Assembly: GCA_001458075.1 (NCBI GenBank)
Contig: LN899469.1
Coordinates: forward strand, 2,330,659 to 2,394,658
Direction of reading: 5' to 3'
From: Idiomarinaceae bacterium HL-53
Lineage (GTDB): Bacteria; Pseudomonadota; Gammaproteobacteria; Enterobacterales; Alteromonadaceae
Length of the DNA stretch: 64,000 nt
Shown: in pieces, positions 9,322-19,189 of the stretch
Position numbering within the stretch: the stretch's first letter is position 1
Layout: each line of letters starts with the position of its first letter
Notes under the pieces: generated by a model
Databases searched by the model: none
Told to the model about the DNA's origin: nothing
What the model saw: the letters and a program-made list of their open reading frames with translations, nothing else
Program-made: the position numbers and the translations under genes

Positions 9322-9327
9322 TATAAT
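9322..9327 (+). promoter_or_regulatory. Predicted -10 element of fur
   Basis: A perfect TATAAT lies 33 bases before the fur ATG in the 69-base gap after fldA. The matching -35 at 17-base spacing (9299-9304, ttaatt) is poor, so an activator or read-through from fldA may contribute. No convincing 19-bp Fur box was recognised here by eye. Confidence 0.5.
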
Positions 9328-9360
9328 CGAACACATCGAAACACTTGAAAGAGAGAAATC

Positions 9361-9822
9361 ATGTCCAGTACTGATATTCAATTGAAAAAAGCAGGTTTAA
9401 AGGTAACCTCACCGCGAATCAAAGTGTTAGAAGTGTTGAAGAAGCCAGAGCATCAACACGTCAGTGCGGAAGAAGTATTTAAGATACTACTGGAAAAAGG
9501 CGACGAGGTTGGGCTCGCCACAGTTTATCGCGTACTTAACCAATTTGACGACGCTGGCATTGTCACCCGTCATCATTTTGAGGGCGGGCGTTCTGTATTT
9601 GAATTGAGTAATAAAAGTCATCACGACCACTTAGTATGTTTGACCTGTGGGCGTGTTATTGAGTTCGAAGATGACACCATCGAGAGGCGTCAGCTAAAAG
9701 TTGCGAATGAGCATAATATTGAGCTTACCAACCACAGCCTATATCTGTACGGTGAGTGCAAGAATGCCGCGACTTGTGAATACAATACAGAAGACGCAGA
9801 TCATCATCGGATCGAGGTATAG
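9361..9822 (+). CDS. fur: Ferric uptake regulator Fur
   Basis: An iron-responsive dimeric repressor of 153 residues. The N-terminal winged helix includes KVTSPRIKVLEVL and the recognition region VGLATVYRVLNQFDDAGIV. The metal-binding segment HHDHLVCLTCGRVIEF contains the structural CxxC and histidine ligands, and a later cysteine pair sits in GECKNAATCEYN. The start has GAGAG a few bases upstream. The gene follows fldA as in E. coli and lies just ahead of an apparently cotranscribed dehydrogenase-like gene. Confidence 0.96.
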   Translation: MSSTDIQLKKAGLKVTSPRIKVLEVLKKPEHQHVSAEEVFKILLEKGDEVGLATVYRVLNQFDDAGIVTRHHFEGGRSVFELSNKSHHDHLVCLTCGRVIEFEDDTIERRQLKVANEHNIELTNHSLYLYGECKNAATCEYNTEDADHHRIEV

Positions 9823-9825
9823 ATC

Positions 9826-10857
9826 ATGAAATGGATGATCTACGGTGCTTATGGCTATACCGGTGAGCTCATCACTCACCACGCGAAGAAAATGGGCTAC
9901 CAACCGATTCTTGCGGGTCGCAGTGAAGAGAAAACTCGCGAACTAGCAGAACGCACGCATCTCGAATATCGTGTATTCGACCTAGAGCCTGAGGACATTA
10001 TTGAACATTTAAAAGACGTGGATCTCGTCGTGCACTGTGCCGGACCTTTTGAAATCACGGCAGAGCCCATGATGCGAGCATGCATTGAAGCGTCGACTCA
10101 TTATTTAGACATTACCGGCGAGATTAGTGTTTTTGAACTCGGTCATAGTCTGCGTAAAGAAGCCGAACAAGCGGGTATTGTTATTTGCCCAGGAGTAGGT
10201 TTCGACGTAATTCCCACCGATTGCATTGCAGCGCGGCTCAAATCACAAATGCCAGATGCCACCCACCTTAGATTAGGTTTTGATTCTCGTTCGCGCATGA
10301 GCCGAGGCACCAGTAAAACTAGTGTCAGACGACTTGGTGAAGGTGGCGCAGTGCGCCAAGATGGCCAAATTATCAATGTACCACTGGCATACAAAACAGA
10401 TGAGATCAACTTCGGGGATGGTAAAAAGCTAGCGATGACCATTCCTTGGGGAGATGTTTCCACCGCTTACTACACCACGGGCGTTCCGAATATCGAAGTG
10501 TACATTCCAGCGAGTCCGAAACTAGTTAAGAGTTTGAAACGTTTAAACTGGTTTCGCTGGCTTCTGCGTTACGAATTTGTTCGTAACTGGATGAGCAAAA
10601 AGATCGATAAACAACCAGCGGGGCCTGAAAGCAAAGAACGCGAGAAAAACGCGACATGGGTCTGGGGTGAAATTAAGAACGCTAAAGGCGACGTGATTAC
10701 TTTGCGAGAAAAAGTTCTCAATGGTTACACACTCACCGCCCGCGGTGCTGTGGAGCTGGCAATTTATGTGTTACGAAATCAGCTTAATCCGGGCTTTTAT
10801 ACCCCGTCACGCCTATACGGCGCCAAACTTATTGACCGCTTCCTTGCGGAAAAATAG
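9826..10857 (+). CDS. Saccharopine-dehydrogenase-like NAD(P)-binding protein
   Basis: A 343-residue Rossmann-fold protein of the saccharopine dehydrogenase / trans-acting enoyl reductase superfamily. The N-terminal dinucleotide loop is GAYGYTGEL (residues 7-15), followed by LAGRSEEKTREL and VVHCAGPF, typical of this family. The start ATG is 3 bases after the fur stop, with GAGG near the end of fur acting as ribosome binding site. The substrate cannot be assigned: a true lysine-pathway saccharopine dehydrogenase is unlikely because no partner genes are present and the C-terminus differs. It ends just before a strong terminator hairpin shared with glnS. Confidence 0.7.
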   Translation: MKWMIYGAYGYTGELITHHAKKMGYQPILAGRSEEKTRELAERTHLEYRVFDLEPEDIIEHLKDVDLVVHCAGPFEITAEPMMRACIEASTHYLDITGEISVFELGHSLRKEAEQAGIVICPGVGFDVIPTDCIAARLKSQMPDATHLRLGFDSRSRMSRGTSKTSVRRLGEGGAVRQDGQIINVPLAYKTDEINFGDGKKLAMTIPWGDVSTAYYTTGVPNIEVYIPASPKLVKSLKRLNWFRWLLRYEFVRNWMSKKIDKQPAGPESKEREKNATWVWGEIKNAKGDVITLREKVLNGYTLTARGAVELAIYVLRNQLNPGFYTPSRLYGAKLIDRFLAEK

Positions 10858-10862
10858 CCAAC

Positions 10863-10893
10863 TGGAAGGTCAGTCGTCCTGACCTTCCATTTT
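10863..10893. terminator. Shared hairpin terminator between convergent genes
   Basis: A perfect 11-bp stem (tggaaggtcag at 10863-10873 with its complement at 10879-10889) with a 5-base loop is followed by tttt on the plus strand. A run of T also follows a few bases later on the minus strand. It lies between the end of the dehydrogenase-like gene (10857) and glnS, and includes the last codons and stop of glnS. It probably ends transcription from both sides. Confidence 0.75.
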
Positions 10894-12543
10894 CGCCCAA
10901 CTGTCACGCAAACCAACAGTACGATTAAACACAAGTTGCTCGGTCGGTGCTTTGTTGTCTCGGCAGAAATAGCCAACGCGCTCAAACTGGTAGCCAACTT
11001 CAGGCTTTGCATCTTTCAACGAAGGCTCAACGAATCCTTGAATCACAACTAATGACTCAGGATTCAAACTCTCTGCTAAGGACTCCATACCCGCAGGATC
11101 AGCTACTTGGAAAAGGCGATCGTAGAGGCGAATTTCCGCTGGAACTGCATGCTCGGCAGAAACCCAATGAATTACGCCTTTCACTTTTCTCCCGTCGGCC
11201 GGATCTTTACCTAGCGTATCTGCGTCATAAGAGCAGTAAATTGTCGTCACCTTGCCATCTGCGTCGCTCTCAAAGCGCTCCGCTTTAATCACATATGCAT
11301 TTCGCAGACGAACTTCTTTACCGAGTACTAAGCGCTTAAATTTCTTATTCGCCGACTCCCGAAAATCTTCTTGCTCTATATATAAAGTACGTGAGAACGG
11401 AACCTTGCGACCGCCTTTAGTTTCATCATTCGGATGATTTGGCGCGTCCAGCCACTCTGTTTCTCCTTCCGGATAGTTTTCAATCACCACTTTCACAGGA
11501 TCAAGAACCGCCATTGCACGGGTCGCGTTCACATTTAAATCATCGCGGATACAAGCTTCGAGCATGCCCATCTCTACGCGGTTATCCATTTTTGTCACAC
11601 CGATTCGATGCGCAAATTCACGAATCGATGCCGGTGTGTATCCACGTCGACGTAACCCCGCAATCGTTGGCATCCGTGGGTCGTCCCACCCTTCAACGTA
11701 CTTCTCTTCCACCAGAGCATTCAATTTGCGCTTACTCATTACCGTGTATTCCAAGTTTAAGCGCGAAAATTCGATCTGCTGCGGGTGGCAAGCGATCGAA
11801 ATATTATCGAGCACCCAATCGTATAAACGTCGGTTGTCTTGGAATTCAAGTGTACAGAGCGAGTGCGTGATTCCCTCGAGCGCGTCTGAAATACAATGTG
11901 TAAAGTCATACATTGGGTAGACACACCACTTATCTCCGGTTTGATGGTGATGCACGTGACGAATCCGATAAATAACCGGATCTCGCATCACCATAAATGG
12001 CGAACTCATATCGATCTTCGCACGCAGCGAACACTCACCTTCCTGATATTCCCCCGCGGTCATGCGAGCGAACGCGGCTAAGTTGTCCTCTACCGAAGTT
12101 TCTCGATAAGGGCTATTCGTACCCGGTGTGGTTAACGTACCACGCATTTCACGAATCGCATCTTGAGTTGAGAAATCAACGTACGCAAGGCCTTTCTCAA
12201 TAAGCTCAATAGCAAAGCCATGAAGTGCATCAAAGTAATTCGAAGAATAACGCGCTTCACCACTCCACTCGTAACCTAACCAACGCACATCTTCTTTAAT
12301 CGCGCTCACATACTCTTGACTCTCTTTCAGAGGATTCGTGTCGTCGAAACGCAAGTTGCAAGAGCCCTGATAGTCCTCGGCAATACCAAAGTTCAATACG
12401 ATCGACTTCGCATGCCCAATGTGCAAGTAACCATTCGGCTCTGGTGGAAAACGAGTATGAACTTCTTGGTGTTTCCCAGAAGTTAGGTCTTGATCGATTA
12501 TTTTGCGAATAAAGTTCGTAGGGCGTGCGCCGTTCTCGGCCAT
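10870..12543 (-). CDS. glnS: Glutaminyl-tRNA synthetase
   Basis: Class I aminoacyl-tRNA synthetase that charges tRNA-Gln. The 557 residues compare with 554 in E. coli. The HIGH motif is at residues 41-44 within [14 protein letters not shown], and the KMSKS-equivalent VMSKRK is near residue 268. The acceptor-binding insertion and C-terminal beta-barrel anticodon domain follow. GlnS implies direct tRNA-Gln charging, typical of gammaproteobacteria. The final codons (KMEGQDD) lie inside a terminator hairpin. The 70 bases between its start and pxpC hold no recognised element. Confidence 0.96.
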   Translation of the reverse strand: MAENGARPTNFIRKIIDQDLTSGKHQEVHTRFPPEPNGYLHIGHAKSIVLNFGIAEDYQGSCNLRFDDTNPLKESQEYVSAIKEDVRWLGYEWSGEARYSSNYFDALHGFAIELIEKGLAYVDFSTQDAIREMRGTLTTPGTNSPYRETSVEDNLAAFARMTAGEYQEGECSLRAKIDMSSPFMVMRDPVIYRIRHVHHHQTGDKWCVYPMYDFTHCISDALEGITHSLCTLEFQDNRRLYDWVLDNISIACHPQQIEFSRLNLEYTVMSKRKLNALVEEKYVEGWDDPRMPTIAGLRRRGYTPASIREFAHRIGVTKMDNRVEMGMLEACIRDDLNVNATRAMAVLDPVKVVIENYPEGETEWLDAPNHPNDETKGGRKVPFSRTLYIEQEDFRESANKKFKRLVLGKEVRLRNAYVIKAERFESDADGKVTTIYCSYDADTLGKDPADGRKVKGVIHWVSAEHAVPAEIRLYDRLFQVADPAGMESLAESLNPESLVVIQGFVEPSLKDAKPEVGYQFERVGYFCRDNKAPTEQLVFNRTVGLRDSWAKMEGQDD

Positions 12544-12612
12544 TCAAGAATTCTCCGTCTTAACTACTGCTAGCCATCTATAGCCCGCTATGATCGCAAT
12601 AAACGCGCGCGC

Positions 12613-13542
12613 TTACAAGCCGAAAAAGCGCAAGTATCTCCGCATTTGTTGTTGTGCGGTGGTGAGGCCAATAGGCCGAAAGCGAACTTTACTTCCCGGA
12701 GAGCGTTGCGCCAATTCAAAACCAGACAACGGAAGTATCGCACCCAGCTTGGGGTAGCCTCCGAGGGTTTGCCGTTGTTGCAACAAAATAATGGGCTGCC
12801 CGTCGCCGGGGACTTGAATTGCGCCATAACAAACGGGCTCAGAAAGAAGATTCAAATCGGGTACTGCCAGAGCTGGACCTTTCAAACGCGCCCCCATGCT
12901 ATCGCTCTCGGGCGTCAACTCATATTCATGATCCCAAAAGGTTTGCCAAGCCTCTTTCGAGAACAATTGCTGTTGATAACCCGGCACCACATGAATGACC
13001 AGTTCATCGCTAAAGTTCGGCAGATACCGCTCTGGAATTTGCCTGGCAATGCCTTCTTTCGGTAAGTGTTTACAGGATATAAAGTCATGAAATTGAAGCC
13101 GCTCACCACTTCCTAAATGCCCACCGAGTCCTTCACGAGTCACTGTTGTTGTGCTTCCTAACACCGGCTTCACCTGGAACCCGCCAGTGACAGCTAGATA
13201 GGCTCTGAACCCATGGCGCGGATAACCAAACTTGAGCCGATCACCTTGGCGTACCCAAAAACTGCGCCAAGGAACTTGCGGGCGTCCATTTACGGTTAAG
13301 TTCAAGTCTCCACCCGTCACTGCAATCATAGTTTGTGTTTGAGATTCTAGTTCAAGGCCGCCTGCCGTAATCTCTAAAAGTGGCGCACTCGGGTCGTTAT
13401 CCAATAATCGATTCGCCCAATTCGCCGACATTCCATCTGCGACACCCCCAGTAGTCACACCCAAATGCTGATAGCCACTTCGTCCTTGATCCTGCACCGC
13501 CGCATGAATTCCCGGTTTAATCACTAACATGCCCGTATTCAT
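12613..13542 (-). CDS. pxpC: 5-oxoprolinase subunit PxpC
   Basis: The large KipA/YbgK-like subunit of the three-component ATP-dependent 5-oxoprolinase PxpABC, which opens 5-oxoproline (pyroglutamate) to glutamate. The 309 residues show the family signature near the N-terminus (IKPGIHAAVQDQGRSGYQHLG) and the C-terminal SEPVCYGAIQVPGDGQPI segment, followed by LLQQRQTLGGYPK. The start overlaps the pxpB stop by 4 bases, indicating coupled translation. Older annotations call this allophanate hydrolase subunit 2 or biotin-dependent carboxyltransferase-like; the adjacent pxpA makes 5-oxoprolinase the better call. Confidence 0.9.
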   Translation of the reverse strand: MNTGMLVIKPGIHAAVQDQGRSGYQHLGVTTGGVADGMSANWANRLLDNDPSAPLLEITAGGLELESQTQTMIAVTGGDLNLTVNGRPQVPWRSFWVRQGDRLKFGYPRHGFRAYLAVTGGFQVKPVLGSTTTVTREGLGGHLGSGERLQFHDFISCKHLPKEGIARQIPERYLPNFSDELVIHVVPGYQQQLFSKEAWQTFWDHEYELTPESDSMGARLKGPALAVPDLNLLSEPVCYGAIQVPGDGQPIILLQQRQTLGGYPKLGAILPLSGFELAQRSPGSKVRFRPIGLTTAQQQMRRYLRFFGL

Positions 13543-14243
13543 GAACGCTCTCCTTGCTTCATGAGCTTCTCAAATTCTGCCTTAGACACGGCATTAAACT
13601 GTATACGATCTCCAACTTCCACAGGTGTCATCGGGCTCGAATGGGCGTCAAACCAGGTTTGGTGAGCTCTGCCAATCAAGTTCCAACCACCGGGGCCCGC
13701 AATGGGATACACAGCCGTTTGCGCTCCTGCAATTCCAAGTGATCCTGCTGGAACTCTTTTCCGAGGCGTCTTTAAACGGGGTGTCACAAGTACTTCTGGC
13801 AACCCTGCTAAATAGGCAAAACCTGGCGCAAAACCCAACGCGGCAACAGAGTATTCGGTTTGCGAATGCAATTTAATCACTTCATCCGTTGTCAGGTTGG
13901 CTGATTTTGCGACCCTTTCCAGATCGGGTCCGAAATCACCGCCGTAACAAACCGGCACTTCAAGTAACTTACCTTGCTTCGAATCTTCGCTGTGGAAATT
14001 CGCTTCTGAGATTAATTTCTCAATAGCAACTTCAAGGTCATAGAGCCGAATACTACGAGGTTCATAGTACACCAGCAAGGTTGTATAGGCGGGCACCACT
14101 TCATTCACAACACCGGGCAGCCCCTCGAGAATTAAATTACGAACTTGAGCAAGTTGCTGCGTTAAAGTGCGACTCACAACATCTCCGCACTGAATCAGCA
14201 AAGCGTCGACACCTGCTATCTGAAAATTAACCTTCAGTGTCAT
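13539..14243 (-). CDS. pxpB: 5-oxoprolinase subunit PxpB
   Basis: KipI/YbgJ-type subunit (234 residues) of 5-oxoprolinase. Family features include VPVCYGGDFGPDL in the middle, LGFAPGFAYLAGLP and the GSLGIAGAQTAVYP stretch with PGGWNLIGRA after it. It lies between pxpA (3-base gap) and pxpC (4-base overlap), forming the full complex in one operon. In Bacillus the homologue KipI also inhibits the sporulation kinase KinA; nothing here suggests that role. Confidence 0.9.
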   Translation of the reverse strand: MTLKVNFQIAGVDALLIQCGDVVSRTLTQQLAQVRNLILEGLPGVVNEVVPAYTTLLVYYEPRSIRLYDLEVAIEKLISEANFHSEDSKQGKLLEVPVCYGGDFGPDLERVAKSANLTTDEVIKLHSQTEYSVAALGFAPGFAYLAGLPEVLVTPRLKTPRKRVPAGSLGIAGAQTAVYPIAGPGGWNLIGRAHQTWFDAHSSPMTPVEVGDRIQFNAVSKAEFEKLMKQGERS

Positions 14244-14246
14244 AAA

Positions 14247-15005
14247 TTAGATCCCACGCTCGTTTAACATCGCTCGAATGGCCGCAGACGTATAGACCGC
14301 GTCCTCGTTGTCACCATGTACACAGAGTGTCACCGCAGGTATTTCAATGCGATGCCCATCGATACTTCGCACCGCGCCCTGCGTTGCGATCATTTCTGCT
14401 TGTGCAAGAATTTTAGCGCGTTCATGAAAGACACTTTGCGATTCAGAGCGCGGAACTAAATAACCATGGTTATCGTATGCCCTATCTGCGAAGGCTTCGG
14501 GCCACAACGTAACCCCTTCTTCGGCCGCAATTGCTTCATATTCTGCAAGCTGCGGATGCGCCAACAATACGAGTGGTAAATTTGGATTAAAGGCGGCGAC
14601 TGCGCGCAAGATCGCCGTAAAAATATCAGTACTCTTCATCATGTCGTTATAAAGTGCACCATGCGGCTTCACATAGCTCACCTGTGTGCCTGCAGCGACA
14701 CAAATTGCATGCAATGCCCCAACTTGATAGAGCACAGCATTGGTAATCTCTTCGGTACTAAGGCTCATTGAGCGTCGACCAAACCCTTCTTTGTCTGGAT
14801 AAGCAGGATGTGCCCCAATTTTTACCTGATGGCGTACCGCAAGTTCAACAGTGCGACGCATCGTCACCGTATCCGAAGCATGAAATCCGGTCGCAACATT
14901 TGCACAATCGATCACAGGCATAATGAGCTCATCTTGGCCCATATTCCAAACGCCAAAACTCTCCCCTAAATCTGCATTGAGCCATAGTTGCTTCGGTTTA
15001 TTCAT
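14247..15005 (-). CDS. pxpA: 5-oxoprolinase subunit PxpA (LamB/YcsF family)
   Basis: A 252-residue LamB/YcsF-family protein, the third component of 5-oxoprolinase. The start LWLNADLGESFG, then CGNVATGFHASD-like CANVATGFHASD, VKIGAHPAYPDKEGFGRR, VKPHGALYND and the C-terminal LCVHGDN are diagnostic. The gene overlaps the small membrane-protein gene upstream by 4 bases (ATGA), so pxpA is probably translated by coupling to that gene. The operon order is membrane protein, pxpA, pxpB, pxpC. Confidence 0.92.
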   Translation of the reverse strand: MNKPKQLWLNADLGESFGVWNMGQDELIMPVIDCANVATGFHASDTVTMRRTVELAVRHQVKIGAHPAYPDKEGFGRRSMSLSTEEITNAVLYQVGALHAICVAAGTQVSYVKPHGALYNDMMKSTDIFTAILRAVAAFNPNLPLVLLAHPQLAEYEAIAAEEGVTLWPEAFADRAYDNHGYLVPRSESQSVFHERAKILAQAEMIATQGAVRSIDGHRIEIPAVTLCVHGDNEDAVYTSAAIRAMLNERGI

Positions 15006-15400
15006 GATTCTCCCTGTGAGTCATTATGCTTTTGTGAAAACTTGAGCTGCATGATAAAGAATGCATAAATACCGACACCTAAGCTCGCCAACCACATTGT
15101 CGGCCAAGCGAGAAACCAGAGCCGATGTTCAAAAAAGATAGCAACGGTTCCCACAGCTCCGAACGTCATTAGCGCGGTACTAAGCCAAATTGCCCATTCG
15201 TTCACAACTTGAATTTTGTTGAAACGGAATAGCCCTGCCAATGAGCCCAATATGATGCCCCATGCCATAGGCATAAAGGCACGATGCCAGTTCAATTCTG
15301 TTGCAACAATGAGGTTCCACAAATCTTGTTGCCCTGAAAGGAGAAATATAAGCCCCAAAGGTGCTGTAACTAAAGCAATTGCACGTTGTATTTGATTCAT
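15002..15400 (-). CDS. Small four-helix membrane protein coupled to pxpA
   Basis: A 132-residue hydrophobic protein not recognised as a named family. About four membrane helices are visible (near residues 6-24, 39-57, 69-88 and 94-116), followed by a short hydrophilic tail (KFSQKHNDSQGES). I chose the ATG at 15400 because AAAGG lies 4-5 bases upstream; the ATG at 15412 has no such site. Its stop overlaps the pxpA start as ATGA and it heads the 5-oxoprolinase operon. A role in 5-oxoproline uptake or sensing is only a guess from position: 132 residues is short for a secondary transporter. Confidence 0.7.
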   Translation of the reverse strand: MNQIQRAIALVTAPLGLIFLLSGQQDLWNLIVATELNWHRAFMPMAWGIILGSLAGLFRFNKIQVVNEWAIWLSTALMTFGAVGTVAIFFEHRLWFLAWPTMWLASLGVGIYAFFIMQLKFSQKHNDSQGES

Positions 15401-15504
15401 AAACCTTTCCATGACTAGACTCTGCTTTCAGAATGCCAGAGATTAACACGAAACCAAACCCGACCTTGGTCTGATGTCATGATTTTTAGATGGAGCCATC
15501 CTTT

Positions 15505-16416
15505 ATGTCGAAACTAACCAGCAAAGCTGCAAACCTGACAGAGGAAATTGAAGTATTTCGCATTATTCCTCAAAAGCAACGCAGAACTGTGGGGCCATTC
15601 TGCTTCTTGGATCATTTTGGACCGACACCGGAGCGCCAACAAATCACTTTCGATGTCGCACCCCACCCTCATATCGGGTTACAAACGCTGAGTTGGTTGT
15701 GGCAAGGAGAAATACTGCACTTAGATAGTCTGGGTACTGAACAATGGCTCTTCCCAAATCAAGTGAATCTCATGACTGCCGGGAGTGGAATTAGCCATGC
15801 TGAGGTGATACCCCAAGACCATACTCAACACATGCATTTGCACGGCGCACAGATCTGGCTCGCACTGCCCCCCGACAAAGCGTCTATTGACCCAGCGTTT
15901 GAACATATCAGTCAACTGCCCGAACTCGCGTTTGGCAGCTTTAAAGGGCATTTAATTCTAGGCACGCTTGGCCCACAACAAGTACAAGCAACAATCTATT
16001 CAGAGTTAGTTGCCTTTGACTTATTGAGCACCTCCTCTGGCACCGCTCAAGTTCCCCTTGAAGATACATTCGAATACTTGGTGTACGTCGTTGAGAGTTC
16101 TCCCCTTGGCATATCAATCAACGGCAGCCGTTGTCGCGCTCATGAAGCATTTTATATTGAGCCAGGAACATCTCCCCAACTCCACTTGGCTGGACAGGGG
16201 CGCATTCTCGTTTTAGGGGGAACCCCCTACCCAGCACCCCTGCGTATGTTCTGGAACTTTGTTGCAAATGATAATGGGGCATTGCATCGCGCGGCCACAG
16301 CGTGGAATGCAGACGATGCTCAATTCGGTGAAGTAAAACAGTACGCCAAATATGGAAAAGGCCCGGAGCGTCTATTGAGCCCCGAGCCTCCTGCAAGCTT
16401 TCTCAGCAGAGGTTAG
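15505..16416 (+). CDS. Pirin family protein (first copy)
   Basis: A bicupin metalloprotein of 303 residues. The metal-binding residues of pirins are intact: the HxH pair in [10 protein letters not shown] and the later His/Glu in GSGISHAEV. Bacterial pirins include quercetinase-like enzymes and redox-linked regulators, so the function is undetermined. I prefer the ATG at 15505 because GGAG at 15492-15495 is well spaced; an in-frame ATG at 15490 would add five residues and lose that site. The gene is divergent from the pxp operon and overlaps the end of lysS by 4 bases. A second, rather different pirin lies at 24947-25780. Confidence 0.85.
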   Translation: MSKLTSKAANLTEEIEVFRIIPQKQRRTVGPFCFLDHFGPTPERQQITFDVAPHPHIGLQTLSWLWQGEILHLDSLGTEQWLFPNQVNLMTAGSGISHAEVIPQDHTQHMHLHGAQIWLALPPDKASIDPAFEHISQLPELAFGSFKGHLILGTLGPQQVQATIYSELVAFDLLSTSSGTAQVPLEDTFEYLVYVVESSPLGISINGSRCRAHEAFYIEPGTSPQLHLAGQGRILVLGGTPYPAPLRMFWNFVANDNGALHRAATAWNADDAQFGEVKQYAKYGKGPERLLSPEPPASFLSRG

Positions 16417-17927
16417 TCGGCAGTTCTCGGGCGCATGTGTGGGAACAACAGCACGTCACGAATGGACGGCGAGTCGGTAAACAGCATCACCAAACGGTCG
16501 ATGCCAATGCCTTCTCCTGCAGTTGGCGGCATGCCATGTTCAAGCGCAGTGACATAATCTGCATCATAGAACATTGCTTCCGCGTCTCCCGCTTCTTTTT
16601 GCGCTACCTGTTCTTGGAATCGTTCTGCTTGGTCTTCAGCATCATTAAGCTCTGAGAAACCATTCGCTATTTCACGACCGCCCACGAAGAACTCAAAGCG
16701 ATCGGTTACAAAAGGATTATCATCGTTTCTGCGTGCTAAAGGCGAAACTTCCGCCGGATATGCGGTAATGAACGTCGGCTCCATAAGCTGATGCTCGGCT
16801 GTCGCCTCGAAAATTTCAATTTGAACCTTGCCAAGGCCCCAAGATTTTTGTACTTGAATGCCGAGCTTTTCTGCGAGTGCTTTTGCTTGATCGAAATCTT
16901 GCAATTGCGCCTCACTCACGCCTTCATTATATTTCATGATGGCTTCGAGCACAGTGAGACGCGCAAACGGTTGACCGAAGTGGAAGGTTTGCCCCTGATA
17001 TTCCACATCTGTTTTCCCGAGCAATTCCACCGCTAAGCCCCGAATCATCTGCTCTGTTAAATCCATGAGATCACGGTAATCCGCGTAGCCCCAGTAAAAC
17101 TCGAGCATTGTGAATTCTGGATTGTGGCGTGTTGATAACCCTTCGTTTCGGAAATTACGATTTATTTCGAAGACCTTCTCGAATCCACCTACAACCAAAC
17201 GCTTCAAATAAAGCTCTGGCGCGATACGGAGGTACAAGTCCATATCGAGTGCATTGTGGTGCGTTACGAATGGGCGCGCGCTTGCACCGCCGGGAATCAC
17301 TTGCATCATAGGCGTTTCTACTTCAAGAAACTCCTTTTCAATCAGGAAGCTCCGAATATAATTTACGGCCTTGCTACGCATTTTGAAGGTTTCTCGAGAG
17401 CGCTGGTTCACGATCAAGTCTAAGTAACGCTGACGATAACGCGTCTCTTGATCAGCAAGCCCGTGAAATTTGTCGGGTAACGGGCGAAGTGCTTTGGTCA
17501 ATAGTCGTATCTCGTCAACCTGCACTGTTAATTCACCCGTTTGAGTTTTAAACAGGGTTCCCGATGCTCCCACAATATCGCCTAAATCCCACTTCTTGAA
17601 ACCGTCGTTGTAGATACCTTCAGGCAAATTGTCGCGCGCAACATAAAGCTGAATTTGACCACTCATATCTTGAATCGTGGCAAAGCTCGCTTTCCCCATG
17701 ATTCTGCGCAGCATCATGCGACCCGCAACACTGACCCGAATACCCTCTGCCTTCAATGCATCGCCATCTTTCTCGTCATATGAAGCGTGAAGCTCCGCTG
17801 CCAAGCGGTCGCGACGAAAATCATTGGGAAACGCTACCCCCTGTTTTCGCAACGCCTTCAGCTTCTCCTTGCGCTCACGCAATTGCTGATTAATATCGAC
17901 GTTTGGCTGTTGCGACTGTTCACTCAT
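16413..17927 (-). CDS. lysS: Lysyl-tRNA synthetase (class II)
   Basis: Class II synthetase charging tRNA-Lys; 504 residues against 505 in E. coli LysS. The N-terminal OB-fold anticodon domain spans roughly residues 60-170. Class II motifs follow: motif 1 around [19 protein letters not shown], motif 2 [17 protein letters not shown] and motif 3 [12 protein letters not shown] near the end. It lies 57 bases downstream of prfB, the same prfB-lysS order as E. coli, and is probably cotranscribed with it. Confidence 0.96.
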   Translation of the reverse strand: MSEQSQQPNVDINQQLRERKEKLKALRKQGVAFPNDFRRDRLAAELHASYDEKDGDALKAEGIRVSVAGRMMLRRIMGKASFATIQDMSGQIQLYVARDNLPEGIYNDGFKKWDLGDIVGASGTLFKTQTGELTVQVDEIRLLTKALRPLPDKFHGLADQETRYRQRYLDLIVNQRSRETFKMRSKAVNYIRSFLIEKEFLEVETPMMQVIPGGASARPFVTHHNALDMDLYLRIAPELYLKRLVVGGFEKVFEINRNFRNEGLSTRHNPEFTMLEFYWGYADYRDLMDLTEQMIRGLAVELLGKTDVEYQGQTFHFGQPFARLTVLEAIMKYNEGVSEAQLQDFDQAKALAEKLGIQVQKSWGLGKVQIEIFEATAEHQLMEPTFITAYPAEVSPLARRNDDNPFVTDRFEFFVGGREIANGFSELNDAEDQAERFQEQVAQKEAGDAEAMFYDADYVTALEHGMPPTAGEGIGIDRLVMLFTDSPSIRDVLLFPHMRPRTAD

Positions 17928-17984
17928 GTTGTTTCCTCATTTTCAACATTAGGGGAAGCGCCTACGACACTTCAAATAATTAAC

Positions 17985-19083
17985 TTATAAACCTGATTTC
18001 AAACTAGCTTCAATAAACGGATCTAAATCACCGTCGAGTACTGCTTGTGTATTTCTGTTCTCTATGCCAGTGCGTAAATCTTTAATCCGCGCATCATCGA
18101 GCACATAAGATCGGATCTGACTGCCCCAGCCAATATCCGATTTACTGTCTTCAAGCGCTTGTTTCGCTTCTTCCTGCTTCTTCATCTCCATTTCATACAG
18201 CTTTGCTTTAAGCTGCTTCATGGCTTGATCTTTGTTTTTGTGCTGAGAGCGATCATTTTGACACTGCACAACGATACCCGACGGTTCGTGCGTAATACGC
18301 ACTGCTGAGTCGGTTCGGTTTACATGCTGACCTCCTGCACCCGAAGCACGGTAGGTATCAATGCGTAAGTCTGCAGGATTAATCTCAATTTCTATGTCGT
18401 CATCAATTTCTGGATACACAAACACCGATGCAAATGAAGTATGACGACGATTTCCGGAATCAAAAGGCGACTTTCTGACGAGTCGATGCACACCAGTTTC
18501 AGTGCGCAACCAACCAAATGCATAATCGCCTTGCACACGCACCGTTGCGGACTTCAAACCAGCCACTTCACCTTCTGAAAGCTCGATAATTTCACTTTTC
18601 ATGCCGTGTGCTTCTGCCCAACGCAAATACATACGCAAGAGCATATTCGTCCAATCTTGTGCTTCTGTGCCGCCCGAACCTGCTTGTAAATCAATGTAAC
18701 AGTCATTACTGTCATTTTGGCCCGAGAACATGCGGCGGAACTCAAAGCCTTCAAGCACTTGGCGCCATTTATTTACTTCTTTTATCGCATCGTTCAAGGT
18801 GTCTTCGTCGTCGGCTTCAACAGCAAGTTCAATAAAGGCTTCGGCGTCATCGAGCCCTTGCGCCATATCTTGAAAGCCCTGCACGAGCTCTTCGAGTTGC
18901 GCGCGTTCTTTGCCGAGCGCTTGTGCTTTATCTGGCTGATTCCAAACGGTTGGGTCTTCTAACTCACGCTCAACTTCTTCTAGCCGCTCTTCCTTGACCG
19001 TTAAGTCAAAGATACCCCCGAAGCTGCGCGGCGCGCTGCTTTAAGTCTGCAATTTCATTGCTCACGGCATTTGTTTCTAACAT
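17985..19083 (-). CDS. prfB: Peptide chain release factor 2, with programmed +1 frameshift
   Basis: RF2 ends translation at UGA and UAA. The gene must be read as complement(17985..19007, 19009..19083). Twenty-five codons starting with ATG at 19083 end in LRGYL, then a UGA at 19006-19008. Skipping the T at 19008 continues with GAC (Asp) into the remaining frame. The product is 365 residues, the same length as E. coli RF2. The anticodon tripeptide SPF (in KSPFDS) and the catalytic GGQ (in [10 protein letters not shown]) are present. AAGGA about 10 bases upstream supports the start. A gene finder that ignores the shift will truncate it to begin at 18884. It lies between recJ and lysS as in E. 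coli. Confidence 0.95.
19005..19020 (-). promoter_or_regulatory. RF2 autoregulatory +1 frameshift site
   Basis: The minus strand reads CGGGGGTATCTTTGAC: an internal Shine-Dalgarno-like GGGGG, then TAT, the slippery CTT and the in-frame TGA followed by C. This is nearly identical to the classic prfB shift site (AGG GGG TAT CTT TGA C). Low RF2 slows termination at this UGA, the ribosome slips +1 on CTT, and more RF2 is made. Confidence 0.95.
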
Positions 19084-19189
19084 AAGCGCAAAGTCCTTTC
19101 TTGAATTGTCTATGGGCGACTAAATCACTCGCCAAAATGGGGCGCTAGTTTAGCCAATTTGAAGTTAAAACAACAGACCTTGAGAGGAT

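Noticed and set aside
18885-19083. prfB as a pseudogene with an early stop codon
   Set aside because: The TGA lies exactly in the known RF2 +1 frameshift motif, and the joined product has the full 365-residue length with intact SPF and GGQ motifs.
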